This document shows positions 1 through 8,388 of a stretch of 64,000 nucleotides of DNA, piece after piece. The position numbers and the translations under genes were made by a program. Every line of letters begins with the position of its first letter. The stretch's first letter is position 1. Source of the stretch: Prado023 sp963697345 (lineage in GTDB: Bacteria > Actinomycetota > Actinomycetes > S36-B12 > CAIYMF01); assembly GCA_963697345.1 (NCBI GenBank), contig CAVONS010000009.1, forward strand, positions 10,142 to 74,141. Reading direction: 5' to 3'. The notes beneath the pieces were generated by a model. It did no database searches. It had not been told where the DNA came from and saw only the letters and a program-made list of their open reading frames with translations.

Positions 1-400
1 GAGTTCCACACGCGGTGCACACGATCTCCTCGAGGCCGGTGGCCTCCCGCCCGTGCTTCTCCTGGAATGCCTCGAGCAGGGTGTCCGAACGCCAGCGCTT
101 GTGGCACTGCTTGCACTCGGTCAGGGGATCGACGAACGCACTGACGTGCCCGGAGGCCTCCCAGACCTGGGGAGCGAGGATGACCGACGAGTCCAGGCCG
201 ACGACATCATCACGACCACGAACGACCGACTGCCACCACGCGCGACGGATGTTCTCCTTGAGCTCCACCCCCAGGGGACCGTAGTCCCACGCCGAGCGGG
301 TCCCGCCGTAGATCTCCGAGCTCGGGAACACGAACCCGCGACGCTTGCTCAGGTTCACCACGGCTTCCACGCGGGCATCGGGCTTGGTCGGCTTGGCCAT
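1..400 (-). CDS. glyS: Glycine--tRNA ligase, N-terminal part (runs off the left edge)
   Basis: Class II glycyl-tRNA synthetase, which charges tRNA-Gly in the cytoplasm. Only the first 133 residues lie in the window; the gene continues past base 1. The ATG at 400 gives MAKPTKPDARVEAVVNLSKR, followed by the conserved GGTRSAWDYGPLGVELK block (residues 32-48) that is diagnostic of the alpha2-type GlyRS. Two CxxC pairs (C96/C99 and C128/C131) fit the zinc-ribbon insertion of this family. It is divergent from the small membrane protein at 521. No T-box leader is visible in the 120-base gap. The identification is secure; the rest of the protein cannot be assessed. Confidence 0.93.
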   Translation of the reverse strand, partial: MAKPTKPDARVEAVVNLSKRRGFVFPSSEIYGGTRSAWDYGPLGVELKENIRRAWWQSVVRGRDDVVGLDSSVILAPQVWEASGHVSAFVDPLTECKQCHKRWRSDTLLEAFQEKHGREATGLEEIVCTACGT

Positions 401-520
401 CACTTCTCCAGGTCTGCGATCGGTCGGGGAGGGGTCGGTGGCCGCGAGGTGCGGCGCGCCGGCGCTCTGGCGCCCAACCCTACCTGCACCTCTGAGCCCC
501 GATCGGCGACAATCATCACC

Positions 521-907
521 ATGGCCAAGAAGCGCATCCACCGCCCCGAGGGTTCCCGTCCCGTCCCCCCGCCGGCAGCCCGGTCCGCGAACCCCCGACC
601 GCGTCCCGTCGAGCCGGCCAGCCGGGATCTGCGTGCGCGATTCGAGGACGCCAGCCGCCCGATGCTGGGGCGCATGCAGGCGATGCCCACCTTCATCATC
701 CCCGTGCTGCTCGGCGTGCTGTTGTTCCTGGGCCTCACGCTCCCGGCCTCGTGGGCCGGGCTCCTGCTCGTGGTGATCGCGCTGTTCCTGGGCTGGTTGA
801 CCGCGGTGTCATGGCCGGCGATCAGCGCGGGAAGCCGGGCCCTGCGGATCGTGGTCGATGTGGCGGTCCTGGCGCTGGGCGTGCTGAAGCTCATGGGCCG
901 CCTCTGA
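521..907 (+). CDS. Small membrane protein, DUF6703-like
   Basis: Protein of 128 residues, function unknown. The N-terminal 50 residues are basic and proline-rich (MAKKRIHRPEGSRPVPPP) and probably cytoplasmic. Three hydrophobic segments follow, at about residues 53-71, 73-93 and 102-122, so it should sit in the cell membrane. From memory, this basic-proline head followed by a short multi-pass tail resembles the actinobacterial DUF6703 family, which I could not check. The ATG at 521 was chosen because the upstream in-frame sequence lies in the gap divergent from glyS and has no protein-like character. The gene is convergent with uppS. Confidence 0.7.
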   Translation: MAKKRIHRPEGSRPVPPPAARSANPRPRPVEPASRDLRARFEDASRPMLGRMQAMPTFIIPVLLGVLLFLGLTLPASWAGLLLVVIALFLGWLTAVSWPAISAGSRALRIVVDVAVLALGVLKLMGRL

Positions 908-943
908 CGCAACGCCCCTGGCGTCGGGGCTCAGGGCTGCGTC
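906..943. terminator. Possible bidirectional terminator hairpin
   Basis: Nested inverted repeats lie between the convergent DUF6703-like gene and uppS. The outer arms are GACGC at 906-910 and GCGTC at 939-943; the inner arms are GCCCC at 914-918 and GGGGC at 926-930. There is no U-tract, which is common in GC-rich actinobacteria. The element overlaps the last bases of both genes. Support is from position and pairing only. Confidence 0.35.
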
Positions 944-1792
944 TCGTTGGGCAGCGCACCGCCGTAGCGGCGATCCCGCTCGGCGTAGATCTCGCAGGCC
1001 CGCCACAGGTCCCGCCGGTCGAAGTCGGGCCAGAGCGTGTCCAGGAACACCATCTCGGCGTACGCCGACTGCCACAGCAGGAAGTTCGACGTGCGCTGCT
1101 CACCGGAGGAGCGAACGAAGAGGTCGACATCGGGCATGTCCGGCTCGTCGAGATACCTGACGAAGAGGGCCTCGTCCACGTCCTCCGGGTTCACCACACC
1201 TGCGCGCACGTCCAGGGCGATGGCTGCTGCGGCGTCGGCGATCTCCGCACGCCCCCCGTAGTTGACGCACATCGCCAGGGTCATGACCGAGTTCGACGCG
1301 GTCAGCTCCTCTGCCCTCTCCAGCTCGGTGATCACGCTGCTCCACAACCGGGGCCGTCGACCCACCCAGCGGATCCGCACGCCCATCTCATGGAGCTGAT
1401 CACGGCGGCGGCGGATCACGTCGCGGTTGAACCCCATCAGGAAGCGCACCTCGTCCGGGGAGCGCTTCCAGTTCTCGGTGGAGAACGCGTAGGCGGACAG
1501 GTACTCGATCCCGATCTCGAGGGCACCGTTCACGCAGTCGAGCAGCGAGCCCTCCCCCGCCTCATGACCGGCTGTCCTGGGCAGGCCACGCTCCTTGGCC
1601 CATCGCCCGTTGCCGTCCATCACGATCGCCACGTGCTTGGGCATGAACTCCTGCGGGATCGCCGGCGGGCCGCGCCCCTGAGGGATGCGGCGTGGGGGCC
1701 AGCAGGCCAGCCTGCGAGGAGGGGGCCGATGGGTCGGAGTCCTGAGCGGCTGGTCGGCCCCGGCGCCACCAGGATCCCGAGCTGTCTGCCAT
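931..1792 (-). CDS. uppS: Isoprenyl (polyprenyl diphosphate) synthase, with an apparent N-terminal frameshift
   Basis: cis-Prenyltransferase that adds isoprene units to make the long-chain lipid carrier for cell-wall synthesis. The body reads HVAIVMDGNGRWAKERGLPR, with the substrate-binding Asp in MDGNGRW, and later RSSGEQRTSNFLLWQ near the C-terminus; both are family signatures. The intact frame starts only at an internal ATG (1644). The usual actinobacterial N-terminus (HPSGARP, then PAIPQEF) is split over two frames near 1662-1676. Removing one base of the C run in GCGCGGCCCG joins them and gives 286 residues from the ATG at 1792, which has GAGAGG upstream. The shift looks like a sequence error. 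In many actinobacteria the gene lies close to recO, as here. Confidence 0.9.
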
Positions 1793-1908
1793 GGGATGCA
1801 TCCTCTCGCCGATCAGCGGCCGTTGCTGGCTGCGACGCGAATCCGTGGGACAGGCTCCGGCCCCGCCCCGGCCGCGCACATGAGGACCGGAAGCGGGATG
1901 CTGGAGCC

Positions 1909-2541
1909 ATGGACGAGGTACCCGATCAGGGCACGGAACCGGCGCCGGCCCCGGAGGCGCGTCAGCCCGAAGCGCCCAGCAAGGGGCACCCGGTCTGGGC
2001 CAACGCCCACCGGGTCACCGACTTCCTCTACGTGGGTGGATCGATCCGCAGTGGGGACGCCGACCCGGGCACGGTCCTCACCGAGCTGAAGGGCCACGGG
2101 CTGACCCACATCCTGGACTGTCGCACCGAGACCTCCGATGAGCGCCTTGTCTCGCAGCTGGCCCCGGACGTGACCTACCACCAAGCAGGCACCGAGGACG
2201 AGGCCGGCGGCACCGCCGAGGGATGGTTCGACAGCGGAGTGAGCTTCGCCCGCGAGGCGCTGAAGATCCCCGGGACGGTCCTGCTCACGCACTGCGCCCT
2301 GGGCCAGGCCCGCGGCCCGTCGATGGCCTACGCCGTGCTGCTCGACCAGGGCTACGAACCCGGTGAGGCCCTGCTCATGATCACCCAGGCCCGACCCGAG
2401 GCGAAGGCGTCCTATGCCGAGCACGCCCTGGACTGGCACCTCAACCGGACGGGCGCCACGGAGATGGAGCGCACTGCCGCCTTCGAGTCGTTGCGGACCG
2501 CGCGCGGACACATGGGCGGCTGGCATCATCGGCGATTCTGA
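1909..2541 (+). CDS. Dual-specificity phosphatase-like protein
   Basis: Protein of 210 residues in the cysteine-phosphatase fold. The P-loop signature HCxxGxxR is present as HCALGQARGPS, with the catalytic Cys and the phosphate-binding Arg. An upstream DCRTE segment is where the general-acid region is expected, although the acid itself is not obvious. The N-terminal 35 residues are rich in Pro and Glu. A long in-frame extension upstream of 1909 is antisense to uppS and does not look like protein, so the ATG at 1909 with GGAG just before it is preferred. The substrate (phosphoprotein or small phosphoester) is unknown. It sits in plus orientation between uppS and recO. Confidence 0.8.
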   Translation: MDEVPDQGTEPAPAPEARQPEAPSKGHPVWANAHRVTDFLYVGGSIRSGDADPGTVLTELKGHGLTHILDCRTETSDERLVSQLAPDVTYHQAGTEDEAGGTAEGWFDSGVSFAREALKIPGTVLLTHCALGQARGPSMAYAVLLDQGYEPGEALLMITQARPEAKASYAEHALDWHLNRTGATEMERTAAFESLRTARGHMGGWHHRRF

Positions 2542-2557
2542 CGCCCACCGGGGTCCC

Positions 2558-3289
2558 TCAGGTGCGCTCCACCAGCGGCAGGGACTTCAACTGGCGCTCC
2601 AGGTGCCACTGCAGGTAGGCCGACACCAAGCCTGACGCCTCGCGGCGCGTGCGCTCATCGGAGGCATCGGCCAGCTCCCAGTCGCCGGACAGCAGGGCAC
2701 CGAGCAGCAGCATGGTCTCCGGTCGTGGGGTCGCCGACCCGGGGATCCGGCAGTCACGGCACAGGGCGCCGCCACCGGGCAGGCTGAACGACCGGTGTGG
2801 TCCCGCCTCCCCGCACCGGGCGCACGCATCGAAGGACGCGGCCCATCCGGCCACAGCCAGGGATCGGACCAGGTACGCGTCGAGGACCAGACCCGCGGCA
2901 TGCTCACGCTGGGCCAGCGCCCGCAGCCCGGCGACGAGCAACTGGAACTGGGCCGTGGCCGGTTCACGCTCCTCAGGGGTAAGCCGCTCGGCTGTCTCGC
3001 AGATGGCCTGCGCGGCGGTCCAACGGCTGTAGTCACTGGCCAGATCGGCGCCGAACGAGAACAGCGACTCCACCTGGGTCACCGAGTCCAGTGACCGCCC
3101 GATGTGCATCTGGGCGTCGACCAGGCCCATCGGCTCCAGCCGGGCACCGAACTTGGAGTTGGTGCGGCGCACGCCGCGGGCGACAGCCCGGACGCGGCCG
3201 TGCGTGCGCGTCAGCAGGGTGATGATCCGATCGGCCTCACCGAGCTTGTGCGTGCGCAGCACGACCCCGGAGTCACGATAGGTCGGCAC
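2558..3289 (-). CDS. recO: DNA repair protein RecO
   Basis: RecO works with RecF and RecR to load RecA onto SSB-coated DNA. The protein has 243 residues. The N-terminal OB-fold opens with YRDSGVVLRTHKLGEADRI, typical of the family. A CARC...CRDC pair, spaced as in Zn-binding RecO proteins, lies about two thirds of the way along. The start is GTG at 3289. The 121-base gap to era holds no recognisable gene, and the gene is convergent with the phosphatase-like gene at 1909. The era-recO order is the common actinobacterial one. Confidence 0.92.
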   Translation of the reverse strand: MPTYRDSGVVLRTHKLGEADRIITLLTRTHGRVRAVARGVRRTNSKFGARLEPMGLVDAQMHIGRSLDSVTQVESLFSFGADLASDYSRWTAAQAICETAERLTPEEREPATAQFQLLVAGLRALAQREHAAGLVLDAYLVRSLAVAGWAASFDACARCGEAGPHRSFSLPGGGALCRDCRIPGSATPRPETMLLLGALLSGDWELADASDERTRREASGLVSAYLQWHLERQLKSLPLVERT

Positions 3290-3410
3290 TGGCCCATTGT
3301 GCTCCGCCCTGGCCGCACCCGTCGGTTGCGCGCGCCGAGCGCTGGGCCGCGGTGCCGCGACCGATCACCGGCCGCAGCCGGTGGCCACAAGCGTCGTCCG
3401 CAGGCGCGTC

Positions 3411-4341
3411 TCAGAACCCGAGGCGCCGCAGCTGCTTGGGATCTCGCTGCCACTCCTTGGCGACCTTGACGCGCAGGTCCAGGTAGACCGGCGTGCCCAG
3501 CATCGCCTCGATGGCGGCCCGCGAGCGTGTGCCCACGTCACGCAGTCGCGATCCCTTGGACCCGATCACGATGGCCTTCTGCGACGGGCGCTCGACGAAC
3601 AGGCTCGCGTGGATGTCGAGCAGGGGGTGGTTCGCCGGGCGGTCCGGGCGCAGGCCCATCTCCTCGACGACGACCGCGATCGAGTGCGGGAGCTCATCGC
3701 TGACGCCCTCGAGGGCCGCCTCGCGGATCAGTTCGGCGACCATGATCATCTCGGGCTCGTCGGTGAGCTCCCCATCGGGGTAGAGCGCTGGCCCGACGGG
3801 CAGCGCTGCGGTGAACTCCTCGCAGGACGTCCTCGAGCTGATGGCCGGCTGTCGCCGACACCGGCACGATGGCCGCCCATTCGACGCTGGCAGCGCGGCC
3901 GAGCTCCGCCACGGACATGAGCTTGCCGGCCAGGGCGGGACGTGAGATCCGATCGGTCTTGGTCACGAGCGCGATGACCGGCGTGCGCCGACCACCGCGC
4001 GTGGCCGCCGCCAGGCGGTGGGCGATCCGGCGGTCCCCCGGCCCGATCTCCTCGTCGGCCGGCAGGCACATGGCGATCGCGTCCACCTCGGCCCACTGCT
4101 GCTCGACGAGCGCGTTGAGCCGCTCGCCCAGGGTGTTGCGCGGGCGGTGGATGCCGGGGGTGTCGACCAGCACGATCTGTGCCTCCGGCCGGTGGATCAT
4201 CCCTCGGATGACCCGCCGCGTGGTCTGCGGCTTGCTCGAGGTGATCGCGACCTTCTGGCCGACCAGCGCATTGGTCAACGTGGACTTCCCGGCGTTGGGG
4301 CGACCCACGATCGCGACGAAGCCGCTGCGGTGCTCGGTCAC
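3411..4341 (-). CDS. era: GTPase Era, with an internal frameshift
   Basis: Era binds 16S rRNA and is needed for 30S ribosome maturation. G1 (GRPNAGKST), G3 (DTPGIH) and G4 (VTKTD) are visible in the first frame. The KH domain with GSKGS and ALEGVSDELPHSIAVVVEEM follows in another frame. The break is near 3820-3830, just after the HQLEDVL segment; dropping one base there gives a continuous protein of 309 residues. The start is GTG at 4341, opening V-TEHRSGFVAIV. There is no stop codon in frame between this and the CBS-domain gene upstream; see the separate finding. An essential gene broken in this way points to sequence error. Confidence 0.9.
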
Positions 4342-5709
4342 GCCCGTTCCCCGTCGGAGTCCGACGATCCGGATCCGGTGCTGCGCGGCGACGTGAGCAT
4401 CACCCGGTCCGTCGTCGTCCGCATCCGCCGGCTCCCTGACCGGCTCAGCGAGCACCGTGGTGATCCGGTTGCGCCGACCGACGGCCTGCTCGGCCGTCAG
4501 CGTCCAGCCGTCGATCGTGATCGTGGCACCGGGCAGGGCCACCTTGCCCAGGCGCTTGGCGATCAGGCCGGCCACGGTGTCCACCCCCTCGGCGTCGGAG
4601 TCGATGTCGAAGCCGAGCAGCTCGCCCGCGCCCTCCACGTGCATGCGGGCGCTGAGCCGATAGGCGCCACCCGACAGCTTCTCGACCTCCGGGATCTCCT
4701 GGTCGTACTCGTCGGTGATCTCACCGACGATCTCCTCGAGGACGTCCTCGATCGTGACCAGGCCGGCCGTGCCGCCGTACTCGTCCACAGCGATCGCCAT
4801 GTGGACGCGCTGCAGCTGCAGGTCGCGCAACAGGTCGTCGACCAGCTTCGAATCCGGCACGAAGGTCGCCTCGCGCATCTGCGAATCGATCCGCTCGCTG
4901 GTCTCGGACTCGCGATACTCGAACACCCGGTTGACCACGTCCTTGAGGTAGAAGACACCCACGACGTCGTCGGGGCCGTCGTCGATGACCGGGATGCGGG
5001 AGAACCCCGAGCGCAGGGCCAGCGACAGCGCCTGCCGCAGGGTCTTGTGCCGCTCGATCCACACCATCTCGGTGCGGGGCACCATCACCTCACGCACGAT
5101 CGTGTCCCCGAGCTCGAAGACGGAGTGCAGCATCGCGGCCTCATCGTCCTCGATGACCCGGTCGGCCTCAGCCTGGTCGAGAAGCTCGCGCAGCTCGGCC
5201 TGGCTGGCGAACGGCCCCTCGCGGTAGCCGCGTCCGGGCGTCAGCGCATTGCCGATGAGGATCAGCAGCGATACGAGCGGGCCGAACACGGCCGCGGAAC
5301 CGCGGGCGAAGCGCGACCATCGCAGGGCGATCCGGTCGGCGTGCTGGCGCCCCAGCGTGCGGGGCGCGACGCCCAGGGCCACGAACATGACCGCCGTCAT
5401 GATCAGCAGCGCCAGGAACAACCCCGTCAGAGGCGACCACGACGTGGTGCCCACACACAGGTAGGTCACCAGGGCGGTGGCCGCCACAGCGAAGAAGGTG
5501 TGCAGGAACAGCATCACGTTGACGTAGCGGACCCGATCGTCGATCACCAGCTGCAGCCGGTCGGTGGCCTTGCTCGGCTTCTCGCGGGCCATCTCCTCCA
5601 CCCGCGAGCGCGACACACGGCCGATGGCGGTCTCTGCCGCAACCAGCAGGCCCGCCATGACGACGAAGACGATGGCCAGCACGAGGACGACGACGTCGGA
5701 GTTGTCCAT
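4338..5709 (-). CDS. CBS-domain membrane protein of the HlyC/CorC family
   Basis: Integral membrane protein with an N-terminal DUF21/CNNM transmembrane domain (hydrophobic stretches at about residues 3-25, 65-90, 95-120 and 135-160). A pair of CBS domains follows (MVPRTEMVWIERHKTL onward), then a C-terminal CorC/HlyC domain ending near TVLAEPV. Relatives are linked to magnesium or cobalt transport; the role here is inferred. As printed, the frame runs straight into Era. Removing one base from the GGG at about 4427 shifts it to end at the TGA at 4338-4340, which overlaps the era GTG as GTGA and gives 456 residues. One base separates its ATG from the ybeY stop. Confidence 0.85.
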
Positions 5710-5710
5710 C

Positions 5711-6166
5711 TCAGCCCCGCCCTCGCCACGCCGCGAGCAGCTGGTCCTGCAGGCCGAACATGCGCGCATGCTCCTCGGGTTCGGCGTGGTCGTGGCCCAG
5801 CAGGTGCAGGATCCCGTGGGTGAGCAGCAGCGCGAGCTCGTCGGGAAGTCCATGCCCGGCCTGCGCGGCCTGCGCAGCAGCCACCTCCGGGCAGATCACC
5901 ACATCGCCCAGCATGCCCGGTTCCGCCAGCCGCCCGGGCTCCGGCACGCGCAGCTCGTCCATGGGGAAGCTCAGGACGTCGGTCGGCCCCGGCAGGTCCA
6001 TCCATCGGACGTGCAGCTCGGTGATCTCAGTCGTGCCGACCAGGGAGATGGCCAGTTCGGTGTCGGGGTGCAGGCCGAGCTCGTCGAGCAGGTACTCGGC
6101 CTGATGCACGAGAGCCGGCCCGTCGACGGATTGCCCGCTGCGGTTGTCGAGGTCGACCTGGGCCAT
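5711..6166 (-). CDS. ybeY: Endoribonuclease YbeY
   Basis: Zinc-dependent endoribonuclease involved in 16S rRNA 3'-end maturation and ribosome quality control. The protein has 151 residues. The metal-binding motif HGxxHxxGxDH is complete as HGILHLLGHDH. Upstream, LPGPTDVLSFPMDE is another conserved block. The ATG at 6166 overlaps the phoH stop as TGATG, which supports both the start and co-translation. It is followed after one base by the CBS-domain gene. This phoH-ybeY-CBS-era order is widespread in bacteria. Confidence 0.95.
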   Translation of the reverse strand: MAQVDLDNRSGQSVDGPALVHQAEYLLDELGLHPDTELAISLVGTTEITELHVRWMDLPGPTDVLSFPMDELRVPEPGRLAEPGMLGDVVICPEVAAAQAAQAGHGLPDELALLLTHGILHLLGHDHAEPEEHARMFGLQDQLLAAWRGRG

Positions 6167-7188
6167 CAGCGTCGCCTGACCGGCCGGACGGGCCGATCGG
6201 AGTGCGCCATCTTCTCGTCGTAGCGACCGTAGGCCTGGACGATGTCGGTGACCAGGCTGTGCCGCACGACATCGTGGGCGTTGAGCCGACAGAAGGAGAC
6301 GTCACGAACACCCTCGAGGATGCCCTGCACGACCTTGAGCCCGGAGTCGGTCCCCCCCGGCAGGTCCACCTGGGTCACGTCACCGGTGACCACCATCGTG
6401 GAGCCGAACCCCAGCCGGGTCAGGAACATCTTCATCTGGTCCGGCGAGGTGTTCTGCGCCTCGTCGAGGATGACGAACGCATCGTTGAGGGTGCGTCCGC
6501 GCATGTAGGCCAGCGGTGCCACCTCGATCGTCCCGGAGGTCAGCAACCGCGGGATGGAGTCGGGGTCGAGCATGTCGCGCAGGGCGTCGTACAGGGGACG
6601 CAGGTACGGGTCGATCTTCTCCGACAGGGTGCCGGGCAGGTACCCCAGTCGCTCGCCGGCCTCGACCGCCGGGCGGGTCAGCACGATCCGGTTGACCTGC
6701 TTGGCCTGCAGCGCCTGAACGGCCTTGGCCACAGCCAGATACGTCTTGCCCGTGCCTGCCGGGCCGATGCCGAACACGATCGTGTGCTGGTCGATGGCGT
6801 CGACGTAGCGCTTCTGGTTCAACGTCTTGGGCCGGATGGTGCGCCCGCGGTTGGACAGGATGTTGGCCGTCAGGACATCGACCGGCCGGGTGTCGGGCTC
6901 GGCGCGCAGCATGGACAGCGCGCGGCGGGCGACATCCGGGCTCATGCCCTGGCCGGTGCGCACGATGGAGACGACCTCGTCGAAGAGCTGCTCGACCAGG
7001 TGCAGGTCACCGGAACCGCCGGTCAGCGTGATCTGGTTGCCGCGCACATGGATGTCCATGGCGGGGAACTCGGCCTCGATCGCGCGCAGGACCTCGTCAC
7101 CCACGCCGACAACGGCGACCATGTCGAGGCTCGCCGGGACGATGATGGTGTGCTGGATGCGCTCGGGGCGCACGGTGGATTCAGTCAT
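6166..7188 (-). CDS. phoH: PhoH family ATPase
   Basis: Predicted cytoplasmic ATPase of 340 residues. An N-terminal KH-like segment (residues 30-75) precedes the nucleotide-binding domain, with Walker A GPAGTGKT at about 144-151 and Walker B-like VILDEAQN. The rest follows PhoH/PhoL proteins closely (TVVTGDVTQVDLP-like and SLVTDIVQAYGRYD). PhoH next to YbeY is a conserved pairing that suggests a role in RNA processing. Starts at ATG 7188, 23 bases after the HIT gene ends. Confidence 0.93.
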   Translation of the reverse strand: MTESTVRPERIQHTIIVPASLDMVAVVGVGDEVLRAIEAEFPAMDIHVRGNQITLTGGSGDLHLVEQLFDEVVSIVRTGQGMSPDVARRALSMLRAEPDTRPVDVLTANILSNRGRTIRPKTLNQKRYVDAIDQHTIVFGIGPAGTGKTYLAVAKAVQALQAKQVNRIVLTRPAVEAGERLGYLPGTLSEKIDPYLRPLYDALRDMLDPDSIPRLLTSGTIEVAPLAYMRGRTLNDAFVILDEAQNTSPDQMKMFLTRLGFGSTMVVTGDVTQVDLPGGTDSGLKVVQGILEGVRDVSFCRLNAHDVVRHSLVTDIVQAYGRYDEKMAHSDRPVRPVRRR

Positions 7189-7211
7189 GACCCCTCAAGG
7201 GTAGGTCCCCA

Positions 7212-7556
7212 TCAGCCGGGGGGCCACGAGTGCAGCCGCCCGCCGAGCACATGAGCGTGCAGGTGGCCCACCTGCTGGCCGCCGTCGCGACGCGTGTTGA
7301 TCACGACGCGGTACCCGTCGCCAAGGCCCTCGAGGCCAGCGACATGGGCACATCGGGCGATCACGTCGGCGGCGATCGCCGGGTCGAGCGCGACGGCGTC
7401 GTCGAGATCGGCGACGTGCTGCTTCGGGATGACCAGGACATGGGTCGGCGATACCGGGTTGATGTCCCGGAACGCCAGGGTCGTCTCAGTCTCGTCGACG
7501 ATCGTGGCCGGGATCTCGCCGGCAACGATCCTGCAGAACAGGCAGCTGTCACTCAT
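7212..7556 (-). CDS. HIT family (HINT-type) nucleotide hydrolase
   Basis: Protein of 114 residues of the histidine-triad superfamily, which cleaves nucleoside phosphoramidates and related compounds. The triad is visible as HLHAHVLGG near the C-terminus. The N-terminal CLFCRIVAGEIPA with CxxC is typical of HINT proteins. ATG at 7556. It lies between rsmE and phoH in the same orientation, the usual place in actinobacteria. The physiological substrate is not known. Confidence 0.92.
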   Translation of the reverse strand: MSDSCLFCRIVAGEIPATIVDETETTLAFRDINPVSPTHVLVIPKQHVADLDDAVALDPAIAADVIARCAHVAGLEGLGDGYRVVINTRRDGGQQVGHLHAHVLGGRLHSWPPG

Positions 7557-7638
7557 GGCCGCAATACTGCCACCGGCCGGGTGGCCGATGCGCCGGTCGC
7601 GGCCGCGGGCCACTGCCCCAGCGCTGGCACGGGAAACC

Positions 7639-8388
7639 TCAGGCCCATCGGTCGGTGGCGGCCAGGACCACTGCGGCCGCGACAGTCCCGGCCGTCGACG
7701 TGCGCAGGACGCTGGGCCCCAGGCGGGCAGCTGTCGCACCTGCGGCCGAGAACCGCTCCAGCTCGACCGGGCTGACCCCACCCTCGGGCCCCACGATGAG
7801 CACGATGTCACCGGCCGTCGGGATCGTGAGGTGGCCGATCGGCGCCCCAGCGTCCTCGTGCAGGACGACGGCCAGTGCGGCGGAGGCGATCCGCACCTCG
7901 ACGTCGGCGTGTCCGGCCAGCGCTGACACGGTCGGGAACCAGGGCCGGCGAGCCTGCTTGCCTGCCGCCCGGGCCGCGCTGGACCACTTCGCGTGTCCGC
8001 GCTGCGCCTTCTCCCCCGACCAGCGGGCGATGCAGCGCTCAGCCTGCCAGGGCACGATCTCATCGACACCCACCTCCGTGAGGGTCTCGACCGCGGTCTC
8101 GCCACGCTCGCCCTTGGGGAGCGCCTGCACGACCACGATCCTGGGCTCGGGCCGGGCAACGGTGCTGCGACCCACGACGCGGGCGCGCAGGGAGTCTCGA
8201 CCGGCCGTCGACTCGACGCTCGCGTGCAGGACCGTGCCCTGGCCGTCCGCGAGATCGATCTGCTCCCCCACGGTGATGCGCCTGACGGCGACGGCGTGCC
8301 TGCCCTCAGGGCCCGACAGCACCACCACGTCCCCGACCTGGGCGCGGGCCACGTCCGAGCCCTCAGCGAGGAACAGCGCGGCGGTCAT
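7639..8388 (-). CDS. rsmE: 16S rRNA (uracil-1498-N3)-methyltransferase
   Basis: SPOUT-class methyltransferase that modifies U1498 of 16S rRNA. The protein has 249 residues. An N-terminal PUA-like RNA-binding half precedes the trefoil-knot half, which carries VGPEGGVSPVE and LRTSTAGT, the cofactor-binding knot motifs. The ATG at 8388 overlaps the dnaJ stop as ATGA, so the two are probably co-translated. This dnaJ-rsmE pairing is conserved in Gram-positive bacteria. Confidence 0.93.
   Translation of the reverse strand: MTAALFLAEGSDVARAQVGDVVVLSGPEGRHAVAVRRITVGEQIDLADGQGTVLHASVESTAGRDSLRARVVGRSTVARPEPRIVVVQALPKGERGETAVETLTEVGVDEIVPWQAERCIARWSGEKAQRGHAKWSSAARAAGKQARRPWFPTVSALAGHADVEVRIASAALAVVLHEDAGAPIGHLTIPTAGDIVLIVGPEGGVSPVELERFSAAGATAARLGPSVLRTSTAGTVAAAVVLAATDRWA

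Noticed and set aside
401..520. T-box riboswitch upstream of glyS
   Set aside because: No specifier stem or T-box sequence found; likewise none upstream of leuS or valS.
751..1908. Long open frame upstream of the phosphatase-like gene
   Set aside because: It is antisense to uppS and has low-complexity, non-protein-like composition; only the part from 1909 shows a fold signature.
4018..5823. 601-codon plus-strand open frame
   Set aside because: Mirror of the CBS-domain gene and Era; rich in His/Asp/Arg as expected of an antisense frame in GC-rich DNA.
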